A stretch of 64,000 nucleotides of DNA from a virus, in the IMG/VR virus record IMGVR_UViG_3300017991_000002, positions 62,001 to 126,000 of that record; one strand, written 5' to 3'. This document shows, piece after piece, positions 1 through 7,595 of the stretch. Positions within the stretch are counted from its first letter, which is position 1. Every line of letters begins with the position of its first letter. The position numbers and the translations under genes are program-made. The notes under the pieces are model-generated. The model was not told the DNA's origin and searched no databases. It saw only the letters and a list, made by a program, of their open reading frames with translations.

Positions 1-141
1 CGTGTCAGGATCCGCACCGACGGGTGCGTTGACCCGGAAACGATCCTTGCGATCTGCCCTGAGGACGAGCAATTCAAGAAATGGGTAAACAAGAATCGTC
101 CGGAGGAAGGTATGTTCTTTAGTACCCACCTATGTGGTTAA
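1..141 (+). CDS. 3' end of an unidentified protein (partial)
   Basis: Frame 1 is open from the window edge to a TAA at 139-141 and gives 46 residues ending FFSTHLCG. The stop is followed directly by a terminator hairpin, as expected for the end of an operon. The visible part is mixed charged and hydrophobic with two Cys and no recognisable domain. The start lies outside the window and I cannot name the product. Confidence 0.6.
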   Translation, partial: RVRIRTDGCVDPETILAICPEDEQFKKWVNKNRPEEGMFFSTHLCG

Positions 142-152
142 CAGTACTATCA

Positions 153-171
153 GGCCCACTGTCTGTGGGCC
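153..171 (+). terminator. Rho-independent terminator
   Basis: A perfect 7-bp stem (GGCCCAC 153-159 with GTGGGCC 165-171) and 5-nt loop is followed by a T-rich tract. It lies 11 bases after the stop of the preceding partial gene and ends that transcription unit before the gene at 233. Confidence 0.75.
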
Positions 172-232
172 TCGCAATAATCATTTATTTTTCTTTATTT
201 GAATCACTGTTCTCTACGGAAGGAGGTACTCC

Positions 233-841
233 ATGGCCTTCAAGTTCGACATTATCTTGAAGCCAAAGAAGAGAGGTAACTGGCGTCCTGAAGTTATTAT
301 TACTCTGGAAATCCTGGCTCCGGCATTTCCACACAGGCCTTACGTACCACGATTACACATAGTCTCAATAAATATGAAGGACTTTATTGAGAAAGGGATA
401 AGGCCTGAAGAGGCAGAATGGTTTTGGCCTGTTACACACGAAAAGCCCTTCAAAATAATTTCACGAGATAAGTGGTTCCTTGATCTCAGCGACCTTGCAA
501 GGGATTCTTCTGATAATCTGAAGGAGGATTGCACCCATGCTTTTCATGATAGTCCAAAGAGGGGCGTGGAGGCTGCTTATCCCTTAACGGGAGGAGACAT
601 AGGTCCCGGTGGATTTCTTGAGGTAAACTATAGACACGATCTACATTTATTTCTGCCGTGGAGGCCGGGAATCAGGCCGGACTATTCAGACTATATGGCC
701 AGGTTTGAAAATGCAGGTCGCTGGTTTGCTGAAAGATTAAAGGACGGCGAAGATAGCGGACAAAACGATGAGATGATTATCTCTGTAACCTCTGCGAGAA
801 AAAAGTCGAGGGAGCAGGGTGTCAGGAAATTACGCTTTTGA
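233..841 (+). CDS. Hypothetical protein with C-terminal RKLRF tag
   Basis: This 202-residue soluble protein starts at an ATG 4-5 bases after a strong GGAAGGAGGT site. It has aromatic-rich segments (EWFWPV, LFLPWRPG) and no family I recognise. The last residues, GVRKLRF, match the C-terminal basic tag shared by many accessory proteins of this phage, here placed exactly at the end. A basic, Ser-rich stretch (ARKKSREQG) links the body to the tag. It is followed by a long gene-free RNA-like region. Function unknown. Confidence 0.8.
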   Translation: MAFKFDIILKPKKRGNWRPEVIITLEILAPAFPHRPYVPRLHIVSINMKDFIEKGIRPEEAEWFWPVTHEKPFKIISRDKWFLDLSDLARDSSDNLKEDCTHAFHDSPKRGVEAAYPLTGGDIGPGGFLEVNYRHDLHLFLPWRPGIRPDYSDYMARFENAGRWFAERLKDGEDSGQNDEMIISVTSARKKSREQGVRKLRF

Positions 842-844
842 ATC

Positions 845-1340
845 TTTGATTACAGGGGGTGAAAATTGCGGCATAAGGATACTATAGCCGAAGCTGGCTC
901 GCCCGCGACCGATCCCTTTCAGAAGAAAGGGCAAATCGGGGAGTTGCACCATAAGGTGCGCCTGCGGAGGAGGAACCGAGAGGATTCTACGGTGGGGCAA
1001 GCGCCGGCCATGCCTGACCAGAGGTCCTATCGCACATTCTTGGGGATGCCTCGGGTGACTCGACAGAAAATAGAATCGAGGCCCAACTTATAAGAGGATT
1101 ATAATAGGATGAACGAAAAAGGAGACCGTGTTCAGTGTGCGAGCTTTATTATCATACTTGGGGATTCCATAGGCTAAGAAGCAGGGATTGATCCTACTCT
1201 TAGAGGATTCCGTTTCAATCTCGGTGGAGCTCAGGGTGGCCACCTTTAAAAACCCCTTGAGGTGGCGGGTGTGGTGAGGAAAGGACTAACCCATAACGGA
1301 GTGTGCAGATGCTGCTCTTACAAAAGGGGTTTTTTATTTC
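845..1340 (+). ncRNA. Candidate large structured RNA / leader
   Basis: About 560 bases (842-1404) lack a convincing gene. Perfect hairpins are visible: CGAT/CCCTTTC pairing across 910-938, GCACC/GGTGC at 946-959, GCCTCG/CGAGGC at 1048-1082 and GCCACCT/AGGTGGC at 1239-1266. The loop of the last hairpin (1248-1258) is perfectly complementary over 11 bases to 1324-1334, which is a possible pseudoknot or a terminator stem because a T run follows. I looked for hallmark sequences of tmRNA, RNase P RNA and group I introns and did not find them. It could be a stand-alone phage RNA or a long regulatory leader for the protease gene at 1580. Confidence 0.45.
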
Positions 1341-1404
1341 CGCACAAATATAGTGGTCATTATGGCCACTTGAAATATACCCAACCTTTTCAGAAAGGAT
1401 TCAA

Positions 1405-1569
1405 GTGAGAAAGAATCAACGCTGTCCGGGGTGTGGTCGTCGGTACAAAAAATCCCACGACGATCGAGAAAAGAAGTATACGAAGGAATGCTTGTCTTAC
1501 AAGGAATACAAGGCAGCAGCTGCAAAAATTCGAGAAGCAAGAAATATAACCACCAAATCATCTTCGTAG
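1405..1569 (+). CDS. Small zinc-finger-like basic protein (54 aa)
   Basis: The GTG start at 1405 follows an AGAAAGGA site; the product is 54 residues. It begins with a CPGCGRRYKK knuckle and has another Cys about 30 residues on (KECLSYKEY), so it may bind zinc incompletely. The rest is strongly basic and helical, suggesting nucleic acid or RNA-polymerase binding. Its stop overlaps the ribosome-binding site of the Lon-like protease gene, so the two are probably co-transcribed. No specific family recognised. Confidence 0.6.
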   Translation: MRKNQRCPGCGRRYKKSHDDREKKYTKECLSYKEYKAAAAKIREARNITTKSSS

Positions 1570-1579
1570 GAGGTGTCAC

Positions 1580-4027
1580 TTGAAGAAGAAGTTCAAAGAA
1601 GTACCCGTCGAATTACTCAGAAAAGTTTGTCCGACCGATATCATGAAATTCAAGACCACCGATGATATCGAACCGTCGTCCAATATCCTTGGCCAAAAAC
1701 GTGCCGTCGATGCTTTAAATATGGGCATTGAGATGAAAGGGAAGGGATTCAATATATTTATCACCGGCGCGCCAGGGACCGGAAGAAGGGAGATGGTTAA
1801 ATCATTTCTCGGGGGCTTGGAGGAGCAGAAGAAGGAGTTTCACGATATATGCTACGTGAACAACTTCCAGAATGAAGACATGCCTACCTTGCTTGCCCTG
1901 CCTAAGGGGCATGGTGTTGAATTGAAGATGGATATGGAGAACCTGACGGAAACAGTTATCCGGAGCACTCCCTCGATTCTTGAAAGTGATGAATACAGGG
2001 AAGCAAGGAAGAAGCTAACGGACGAGTACCAGGAAAAGGAGCAGGAGGTCTTCAAGGAGTTTGAGGAGGTATTAAGCGAGCATGGATTTGGCCTGATTCA
2101 AATTGCCAATCATGACGTGTCAAATGTGCGTCCAGAAATTGCTCCACTTATCCAAGACCGTCCCGTTCCATTGAGAATGCTTGAAGATCAGAAGAAGGAT
2201 GGGATAATCACCAAGGAGAAATTTGATAAGATCAAGAAGACTTATGATGAGCTGAAAATAGAGATGGAAAAGGCGTTCCGTAAATCCCGGGATATTGGTC
2301 GAGAGTTGAAGAAGAAGCTGTCCAATCTGAATGATGACCATATCGGCCCCATGATTGAGGATCAGGTCACTGATCTGTGCTCTAAGTATAAAAGCGAGAA
2401 AGTGGCCGATTATTTACAAGCTGCCAAGAACCATATGGTCTCCAATATCGACCGATTGCAGCCAAAAAACACCGGGGAGCCCCCAAAGAATGAAGCGGAG
2501 GCACAAGGCAGGATGATGGACATGATATTCGGCAGCCAGCGTGATCCGTTGCTGCCTTATAAAGTAAATGTTATCGTGGACAACTCTGATCGCTTGGATG
2601 ACCCTATCGTCTTCGAAAATTTCCCTTCCTATAAAAATCTGTTTGGCTGTATCGAACGGGTCATTGATGCTCGAGGTGGGGCGGTCATTGACTTCATGAA
2701 AATCAAGGCTGGGTCCCTTCTTCGTGCAGACGGCGGTTATCTTATCGTTGATGCCCTGGATATGCTAATGGAATACGGTGTCTGGCAGACCTTAAAGCGA
2801 ATCATGAAGTCCGGAGAGATTGAAATACAGAACTTTGACCCATGGTCTTTTGGTGGGACCCTCCTGAAACCCGAACCGGTCAAGGTCAATGTTAAGATCA
2901 TCCTCATCGGGAGCAGTCACATATATCATCTCCTACACCACTTTGATGAAGACTTCCATAAGATTTTCAAGATTCGGGCTGATTTTGATTCTTCCGTCCA
3001 GCTGGAGAATGAAAGTATTGTCAAGTATGCTGAGCACATCAAGAAAGTCACTGCTGAGGAAGGGTTGCTTCCTTTCTCCAAAAGCGGAGTTGCTGCTATT
3101 GTCGAACAAGGGCTCCGAGAGGTGGGACATCGAAGGAAACTGAGCACCCGGTTCAGTGTGATCGATAACATCGTCCAAGAATCAAGCTACTGGGCGCAGA
3201 AGGATGGCAAAAAGACGGTGGACCATAAGTCGGTCGAGAAGGCACTTCAGGAGAAACGGATCCGGCTGAATATGGTAGAGGAGAAGATCCAGGAGATGAT
3301 TGAGGAAGGAGTACTCCTGATCGATACCGAGGAGCCCAAGATAGGGCAGGTTAACGGTCTTGCCGTATACCAGCTTGGTGACTACATGTTTGGGAAACCT
3401 TCCAGAATCACCGCTCAGTCGTCATTAGGGCGTGCTGGGATATTGAATATAGAAAGAGAGGCCGAGATGTCAGGAAAGATTCACAATAAAGGAGTCTTAA
3501 TCCTGTCCGGTTATTTGAAGGGGAAATATGCTCAAGAATTCCCCTTGAGTATGGAGGCCTCCATTGCCTTTGAACAGTCCTATGCTGGGGTGGAGGGTGA
3601 TAGTGCTTCGAGCACTGAGGCATTTGCCCTTCTTTCTTCCCTGTCGGGACTGCCTTTAAGGCAGGGAATCGCCGTCACCGGTTCGATGGATCAGCTCGGT
3701 CAGATCCAACCGATTGGCGGGGTGAATGACAAGATAGAGGGATTCTTTGATGTCTGCAAGGCACGGGGCCTTACTGGTGAGCATGGAGTTATTATTCCTC
3801 ATCAGAATGTTGAGGATCTTATGCTTCGTAAGGACGTCGTCCAAGCGGTTAAATCCAAGAAATTTCATATTTACCCCATTAAGACAGTGGATGAGGGAAT
3901 GGAAATTTTGACCGGTAAGACAATCCATCAGGTGAATAAGCTTGTCAAGGAACATCTTAAAAGGATGAATGACTTGATGATGGAGACGGGGAACGGGAAC
4001 GGCAATAACAAGAAGGGCAAGAAGTAA
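1580..4027 (+). CDS. Lon-like ATP-dependent serine protease (LonB / AAA_32 type)
   Basis: This 815-residue protein is collinear with the bacterial Lon-like proteases of COG1067 (AAA_32 plus Lon C-terminal protease domain). The TTG start follows GGAGGT. The N-terminus carries a P-loop, GAPGTGRR at 63-70, where the usual Lys is Arg; as far as I recall that is normal in this family. A long helical insertion (about 100-270) follows, then the remainder of the ATPase. The protease domain has the catalytic Ser in GDSASS (S675) and Lys in GGVNDK (K718), 43 residues apart as in Lon, so it looks active. It should unfold and degrade proteins in the host cytoplasm. Phages more often encode Lon inhibitors than a whole Lon-like protease. 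It stands as its own unit, before a strong palindrome. Confidence 0.93.
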   Translation: MKKKFKEVPVELLRKVCPTDIMKFKTTDDIEPSSNILGQKRAVDALNMGIEMKGKGFNIFITGAPGTGRREMVKSFLGGLEEQKKEFHDICYVNNFQNEDMPTLLALPKGHGVELKMDMENLTETVIRSTPSILESDEYREARKKLTDEYQEKEQEVFKEFEEVLSEHGFGLIQIANHDVSNVRPEIAPLIQDRPVPLRMLEDQKKDGIITKEKFDKIKKTYDELKIEMEKAFRKSRDIGRELKKKLSNLNDDHIGPMIEDQVTDLCSKYKSEKVADYLQAAKNHMVSNIDRLQPKNTGEPPKNEAEAQGRMMDMIFGSQRDPLLPYKVNVIVDNSDRLDDPIVFENFPSYKNLFGCIERVIDARGGAVIDFMKIKAGSLLRADGGYLIVDALDMLMEYGVWQTLKRIMKSGEIEIQNFDPWSFGGTLLKPEPVKVNVKIILIGSSHIYHLLHHFDEDFHKIFKIRADFDSSVQLENESIVKYAEHIKKVTAEEGLLPFSKSGVAAIVEQGLREVGHRRKLSTRFSVIDNIVQESSYWAQKDGKKTVDHKSVEKALQEKRIRLNMVEEKIQEMIEEGVLLIDTEEPKIGQVNGLAVYQLGDYMFGKPSRITAQSSLGRAGILNIEREAEMSGKIHNKGVLILSGYLKGKYAQEFPLSMEASIAFEQSYAGVEGDSASSTEAFALLSSLSGLPLRQGIAVTGSMDQLGQIQPIGGVNDKIEGFFDVCKARGLTGEHGVIIPHQNVEDLMLRKDVVQAVKSKKFHIYPIKTVDEGMEILTGKTIHQVNKLVKEHLKRMNDLMMETGNGNGNNKKGKK

Positions 4028-4029
4028 CC

Positions 4030-4075
4030 GGACACTACCAGGACATTATCCGGACATTTTGTCCGGTTAGTGTCC
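4030..4075 (+). terminator. Nested palindrome, probable terminator
   Basis: An outer inverted repeat (GGACACTA 4030-4037 with TAGTGTCC 4068-4075) encloses an inner perfect hairpin (CCGGAC 4050-4055 with GTCCGG 4061-4066). It begins three bases after the Lon-like stop. The T tract downstream is weak (TATTTAGG), so it may be a processing site or operator instead of a pure terminator. Confidence 0.5.
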
Positions 4076-4095
4076 TATTTAGGGGGACTATAATC

Positions 4096-4257
4096 ATGGG
4101 TATTTTAGTGTCACTTGTTCTTTTTGTTTTTATTTGGTGGATCCTCTGTAAGGTATTTACACCGGGATTCTTTACTTCCTTTATCAGGAGGAGAGCGCCT
4201 GATATCCCGGAAGCAGAGCGTAAACGCAAGCTAAAGATTCGGGAGGACAAGCAATGA
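4096..4257 (+). CDS. Small single-pass membrane protein with C-terminal tag
   Basis: This 53-residue protein has an N-terminal hydrophobic helix (about 3-20, LVSLVLFVFIWWILC) followed by a basic cytoplasmic tail that ends KRKLKIREDKQ, a copy of the shared C-terminal tag. The stop overlaps the next start by four bases (ATGA), so it is translationally coupled to another small membrane protein. The N-out/C-in topology expected from the positive tail would leave the tag in the cytoplasm. Function unknown. Confidence 0.65.
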   Translation: MGILVSLVLFVFIWWILCKVFTPGFFTSFIRRRAPDIPEAERKRKLKIREDKQ

Positions 4258-4643
4258 TCTGGTCAATCATATTGGGCACCTTCTTTGGGATATTTTTTGG
4301 TATATTCTACTTTCTCAACCCTCTTCCCGGGGAGAGTGATGTTCGGGATGGCCGCTATCGGGACATAGATAGTGTGGCAAAGATTCTCGGTACCTTGTTC
4401 TGGGAAGTTGGTGAGGATAATGAGATGAGGGCATACGTGCAGGTACATGAGGAAGCCGCTAGGATCGTAGAAGGCTGGAATGAACGTATTCTGTCCATGC
4501 GAGAGACCGAGTCCCGCCAGCCTTCTAGTGACCAAGAGAATGGCCTGAGGGAGGTACATATTGACATGGAGGAGGAAGAGGTGGAAACTAAACCTCTTAT
4601 AAGGAAGAGAAAACTCAGGATTGAGGGGAGGGGGAAATCATGA
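4254..4643 (+). CDS. Membrane-anchored protein with C-terminal KRKLRI tag
   Basis: The 129 residues start with one membrane helix (about 3-22, IILGTFFGIFFGIFYF) and continue with an acidic soluble region. The end is RKRKLRIEGRGKS, the shared tag plus six residues. It sits in a run of four overlapping genes (4096-5220), three of them membrane proteins and three tagged. A role at the host membrane is a reasonable inference, but no family is recognised. Confidence 0.75.
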   Translation: MIWSIILGTFFGIFFGIFYFLNPLPGESDVRDGRYRDIDSVAKILGTLFWEVGEDNEMRAYVQVHEEAARIVEGWNERILSMRETESRQPSSDQENGLREVHIDMEEEEVETKPLIRKRKLRIEGRGKS

Positions 4644-4999
4644 GGACTGTTTTATGGTTATTATTCTTTGGGGCTTCGTTTTATCTCTCCCTTCTTAGCG
4701 TGGTCACTAGAGATACTGCTAAGGGAAGGGGATTGGAGGGTGAGGATTATCATGTATTTATGGACATGAGGATTAAAAGGTCCCCAATTATCTGGTTCCT
4801 TCTCGCTGCGTCCGCTATTCCCTTAATATTCTTGCTGATATACGGTGTTTTTACTTTCCAGTGGCAGGCATTTGTACTGATCCTTATGGCCTCGTTGAGC
4901 CACAACCTAAGGAAGAGGGTTAACATATCCTACTGTATCGATCAGCTGATTAACTGTGTATGCTTAGGAGTTCTGTGGACATGGGTAATGAAGATATAA
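4640..4999 (+). CDS. Multi-pass membrane protein
   Basis: This 119-residue protein has about three hydrophobic segments (near 3-21, 52-71 and 75-88, with a further weakly hydrophobic C-terminus). It overlaps its upstream neighbour by ATGA and its downstream neighbour by 19 bases. It lacks the C-terminal tag, unlike its three neighbours. A holin-like or host-membrane-modifying role is possible, but nothing specific supports it. Confidence 0.7.
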   Translation: MRTVLWLLFFGASFYLSLLSVVTRDTAKGRGLEGEDYHVFMDMRIKRSPIIWFLLAASAIPLIFLLIYGVFTFQWQAFVLILMASLSHNLRKRVNISYCIDQLINCVCLGVLWTWVMKI

Positions 5000-5220
5000 A
5001 GCAGGTGAAGGGATATCACCTTTTATCAAGATCCGCGGTGATCCCCCTGGTTAATAGGGTTACCGGTGAGGAATATGTGATAAATAATGATCACATGTTC
5101 GGAATTTTACGACAGTTCGAGTTCCTGGTTCATGATGGAGAACTTATTCCTTTTAGCGAAGGTGTTTTGGAGACTCCCCAGCCTTTAAAATCAAAAAGAA
5201 AACTCAGAATTAATCCGTAG
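4981..5220 (+). CDS. Hypothetical protein with C-terminal KRKLRI tag
   Basis: I place the start at ATG 4981 because TAGGAG lies at the right distance; an in-frame ATG at 4960 would lengthen the overlap. The 79-residue soluble product ends SKRKLRINP, a near-perfect tag. It is the last gene of a four-gene overlapping cluster. No domain recognised. Confidence 0.7.
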   Translation: MGNEDIKQVKGYHLLSRSAVIPLVNRVTGEEYVINNDHMFGILRQFEFLVHDGELIPFSEGVLETPQPLKSKRKLRINP

Positions 5221-5225
5221 CAGCT

Positions 5226-5275
5226 ACCTGCCTTGCAAACGTGCACTTGCTGTTGCTTGGCAAATCTTGGTAGGT
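5226..5275 (+). other. Leader hairpin before the gene at 5309
   Basis: ACCTGCC (5226-5232) can pair with GGTAGGT (5269-5275), and inside it TTGC (5233-5236) pairs with GCAA (5260-5263). The structure fills most of the 88-base gap between two gene clusters. It may be an RNA stability or processing element; there is no T tract. Confidence 0.3.
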
Positions 5276-5308
5276 AAGGGAGGTGAGAAGTAGCCAGAAA
5301 GGAGTTGC

Positions 5309-5581
5309 ATGGATTTAAAAGAGTTTCAAGACCGTCTCGCTGAGGCCGGTTTGACTATCCAAGACTTAGAGAGTTTTTGCTTGGTAATGTATAGCCCTTT
5401 TGGCAAGAAGAGCAAAAACCCTATACCAACCTTAAGGGCTATTTTCAAGTTCCTGAACATTAGTATTCAAGTTCACTTTAAACGCTATGATGAAGAAATG
5501 GAGCCGGGACTGAACGTCCGAATGAAAAACTATGGTGATAATCTTCATGTATGGCTTAACTTTAAGGAGGAAGATAATTGA
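5309..5581 (+). CDS. Hypothetical protein (90 aa)
   Basis: The ATG follows AGAAAGGAG. The product is a compact mixed alpha/beta protein with no Cys cluster, membrane segment or C-terminal tag. Its stop overlaps the TTG start of the next gene, whose ribosome-binding site (TAAGGAGG) lies in its last codons. No family recognised. Confidence 0.65.
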   Translation: MDLKEFQDRLAEAGLTIQDLESFCLVMYSPFGKKSKNPIPTLRAIFKFLNISIQVHFKRYDEEMEPGLNVRMKNYGDNLHVWLNFKEEDN

Positions 5582-5946
5582 GCAGAGAAGATGATTTGGC
5601 CGGAGTCTTAAAAGATATCCTTGATGCATTTTGGGATATGTCTCCCTTAGAGTATGTTCAATCAAGGGGGCACCCATGTATGAGCGATAAGATAGGAGAA
5701 GAAGTATTGAACCGCGCTCGAGAGCTCGTTAAAGGGAGCAAAACCACAGACGCAGTCAAGATTCTCCATAATCGTTACATTGGAGATGACGAAGAGCGAA
5801 AGAAGTCCCTGGAAAAGGAGCGGGTGATTAATAAGATTGCGGTTGAACTTGATCACATCCGCATGGATGGAATGTGTATTCCAAGAGATGCTAAGTCAAG
5901 AAGAAGAGAGGAGGATTTATGTTTGTTGTTGGTATCTTATTCTTAG
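5578..5946 (+). CDS. Hypothetical helical protein (122 aa)
   Basis: TTG 5578 is chosen as start because AAGGAGG lies just upstream and the spacing is good. The product is charged and largely helical, with a KSRRR segment near the C-terminus, but it ends in a short hydrophobic stretch and has no tag. The last 28 bases overlap the next gene. Confidence 0.6.
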   Translation: MSREDDLAGVLKDILDAFWDMSPLEYVQSRGHPCMSDKIGEEVLNRARELVKGSKTTDAVKILHNRYIGDDEERKKSLEKERVINKIAVELDHIRMDGMCIPRDAKSRRREEDLCLLLVSYS

Positions 5947-6242
5947 TTGGAGGATCCCTTGGAGCCGTTATTAACTTTAGCCATAAAGCATCACGGCAGT
6001 GGGTGGCGTGGGGAATACTATTCTCCATTTTTGCCTTGTTGGGAGCTTGGATGATGTTCTTGGACTGCTTGGCCCAACCTATCAATGTTATCTCCAAAAT
6101 GGTGGTTACAGATACACTGCCTCCTCCCCTGGAGGTGACATTTGATAGGCCGGTTACCGTTATTGTATCAAGAAGTATTTACCCCTGGTGGAAAGTAACC
6201 GATGACCCAATTTACTCCTATCATGTTGTCCTGAGGAGGTGA
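5919..6242 (+). CDS. Small two-pass membrane protein
   Basis: This 107-residue protein has two hydrophobic helices (about 2-17 and 30-49) followed by a beta-rich extramembrane domain with several aromatic residues (YPWWKVTD). It starts after GAGAGGAGG. The arrangement would fit a membrane-anchored extracytoplasmic domain; no family is recognised. Confidence 0.65.
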   Translation: MFVVGILFLVGGSLGAVINFSHKASRQWVAWGILFSIFALLGAWMMFLDCLAQPINVISKMVVTDTLPPPLEVTFDRPVTVIVSRSIYPWWKVTDDPIYSYHVVLRR

Positions 6243-6246
6243 TCTT

Positions 6247-6594
6247 GTGAAGAGCAAGGAGATCAGGTCTATTTTTGATGAGGTGAGTAAAGATATATCA
6301 GTGATAGAGGACATAAGGAACGATACAAAAAGATTATTGACAAGCCTCGGTTTTTCAGTCCACAAGGACATCTGCATAATTGCCTCCCGTAACGGGGGTA
6401 TACAGATTGACTTCAGACTTGGCACCATGTCCTGTAACGGTAAGTTTGTAAAGACCCATGAGGATGTTGAGGAAGCTGTTGATATGCTCATAGAGGCTCT
6501 GGCGGAGAGAAGGAAGATCGTTGCCCACTCCAGAGAGAACCATGGGGTAATGAGATCGTTCTTGACGGTTTTTAATAATAGACGTATGAGTTAA
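6247..6594 (+). CDS. Hypothetical protein (115 aa)
   Basis: The GTG start follows TGAGGAGGTG. It is an alpha/beta protein (IDFRLGTMSCNGKF, then a long helix) without the C-terminal tag. It is the last gene before a hairpin-rich intergenic region and probably ends its operon. Confidence 0.65.
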   Translation: MKSKEIRSIFDEVSKDISVIEDIRNDTKRLLTSLGFSVHKDICIIASRNGGIQIDFRLGTMSCNGKFVKTHEDVEEAVDMLIEALAERRKIVAHSRENHGVMRSFLTVFNNRRMS

Positions 6595-6606
6595 TAGCCC
6601 TTTTGA

Positions 6607-6675
6607 GAGTTTCGGCTATACAGAAACTCCAAGCAGGAAAAGCCTGCCGAGCAAAAACTTCAAAAAAGTTTTTGC
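6607..6675 (+). other. Array of three perfect hairpins
   Basis: Three perfect stem-loops lie end to end: GAGTTTC/GAAACTC (6607-6629), GCAGG/CCTGC (6633-6647) and a 10-bp stem GCAAAAACTT/AAGTTTTTGC (6651-6675). The third may act as a terminator of the upstream operon, although it is followed by only three T. Together with the downstream palindrome and terminator they form a dense structured region that could be a small phage RNA. Confidence 0.5.
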
Positions 6676-6697
6676 TTTCCCGGTTGGGCTTTTCCTC

Positions 6698-6732
6698 TAT
6701 AATAATGAATTACCCCCCAAAAAAGGTAATTC
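6698..6732 (+). promoter_or_regulatory. Possible promoter (-10 TATAAT) with palindromic operator
   Basis: TATAAT at 6698-6703 is a perfect sigma70 -10 box, but the best -35 (TTGCTT at 6672) is too far away, so the promoter is uncertain. Right after it, GAATTACC (6707-6714) and GGTAATTC (6725-6732) form a perfect inverted repeat where a transcript would start, the position of a repressor operator. A related ATTACCCC palindrome occurs at 32684. Confidence 0.4.
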
Positions 6733-6743
6733 TGGAGTATAGA

Positions 6744-6777
6744 AGCCCATCCGGACACGTTCCGGGTGGGCTTTTTT
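6744..6777 (+). terminator. Rho-independent terminator / possible attenuator
   Basis: AGCCCATCCGG pairs with CCGGGTGGGCT around a 7-nt loop (one non-Watson-Crick position) and is followed by a run of T. It sits only 25 bases before the next start codon, so it either ends the upstream RNA or attenuates the operon beginning at 6802. Confidence 0.75.
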
Positions 6778-6801
6778 GTTTATTTTTCCAGGGAGAGAAA
6801 A

Positions 6802-7329
6802 ATGGAATATTTAATAGATACGTTTTCTTTTGGGACCTTTGTAAACAGTCGTGGAGAAATGAGAGACGTGATGAGTTATATAACCGCGAGCAATTCGATC
6901 CCTAGAGATCAAGGTCTAGAGTTTCATAATCTAGATCATAATGGAGTAGTATGGTCTTTGGCAGGGCAACGAGGACCGATATTCTACTTCCAGGAATGGG
7001 ACGGTCTTAACAGTATATTTGTTACCACTGAAGGTCGTTCATTTCACGCTGATCCGTCGAGGCTGGGATGGGATATAGCCTGTGTAATTAAAGGACTACT
7101 GGCGGAAAATAGGAGGACACTTTTGGTCTTGACTCCTGTCAATAACAATGAGTATCCGGTAGGGTTTGCCATATGCAGAGTTTATGTGGTTCGTGCAAAT
7201 TTGATATGGGCTGTCCTAAATAAAAACAGGACTACTGCTGTTCCTATTGGTGAATGGATAGCCGAAACCGATACTGATGTCGGAAAGAGCCCCCCCTTGA
7301 AGGGTCGCAGAAGGTTGAGGATTGTATGA
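6802..7329 (+). CDS. Hypothetical protein with C-terminal RRRLRI tag
   Basis: I start at ATG 6802 after GGGAGAG; the longer frame would run through the terminator. The 175-residue product is a mixed alpha/beta protein (SLAGQRGPIFYFQEW, then LLVLTPVNNNEYPVG). It ends PPLKGRRRLRIV, a flexible Pro/Gly linker plus the shared tag. It opens a run of fifteen short, mostly overlapping genes of which eleven carry the tag. No family recognised. Confidence 0.75.
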   Translation: MEYLIDTFSFGTFVNSRGEMRDVMSYITASNSIPRDQGLEFHNLDHNGVVWSLAGQRGPIFYFQEWDGLNSIFVTTEGRSFHADPSRLGWDIACVIKGLLAENRRTLLVLTPVNNNEYPVGFAICRVYVVRANLIWAVLNKNRTTAVPIGEWIAETDTDVGKSPPLKGRRRLRIV

Positions 7330-7595
7330 GATTATATATGAGCAAAGAAGGGGTAACGGAAGCCATAAGAGTAATGGGAGAATTAATTGATCTTCTCGAT
7401 GCCCCCGGTATCATGGCCGATTTCCAATCGCGACAAATGGTCAGGGCAATACGAGGACATTTCAGAACTATTGCCGGACATTTTAATAAACACGGACAGA
7501 TAACATTTATTGATTTGGAGATGAAGCTTAAGACACCGGAAGACTTACAACAATATAGGAGAAGATTGAGACTGGAGGATGACAATGGCATATAA
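7326..7595 (+). CDS. Small helical protein with C-terminal RRRLRL tag
   Basis: ATG 7326 overlaps the previous stop by four bases (a second Met codon is at 7338). The 89-residue product is mainly helical and ends QYRRRLRLEDDNGI. Its tail overlaps the start of the next gene by eleven bases. Function unknown. Confidence 0.7.
   Translation: MRLYMSKEGVTEAIRVMGELIDLLDAPGIMADFQSRQMVRAIRGHFRTIAGHFNKHGQITFIDLEMKLKTPEDLQQYRRRLRLEDDNGI

Noticed and set aside
866-1093. Open frame of 75 codons with a TTG start and a good ribosome-binding site
   Set aside because: It lies across several perfect hairpins, has low-complexity Arg-rich composition without domain character, and fits better as structured RNA. 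A short peptide cannot be excluded.
850-1340. Identification of the RNA as tmRNA, RNase P RNA or a group I intron
   Set aside because: I could not find the conserved core strings of these RNAs (for example GAGGAAAGUCC and ACAGAA for RNase P, the TLD acceptor for tmRNA, P/Q/R/S core for group I).
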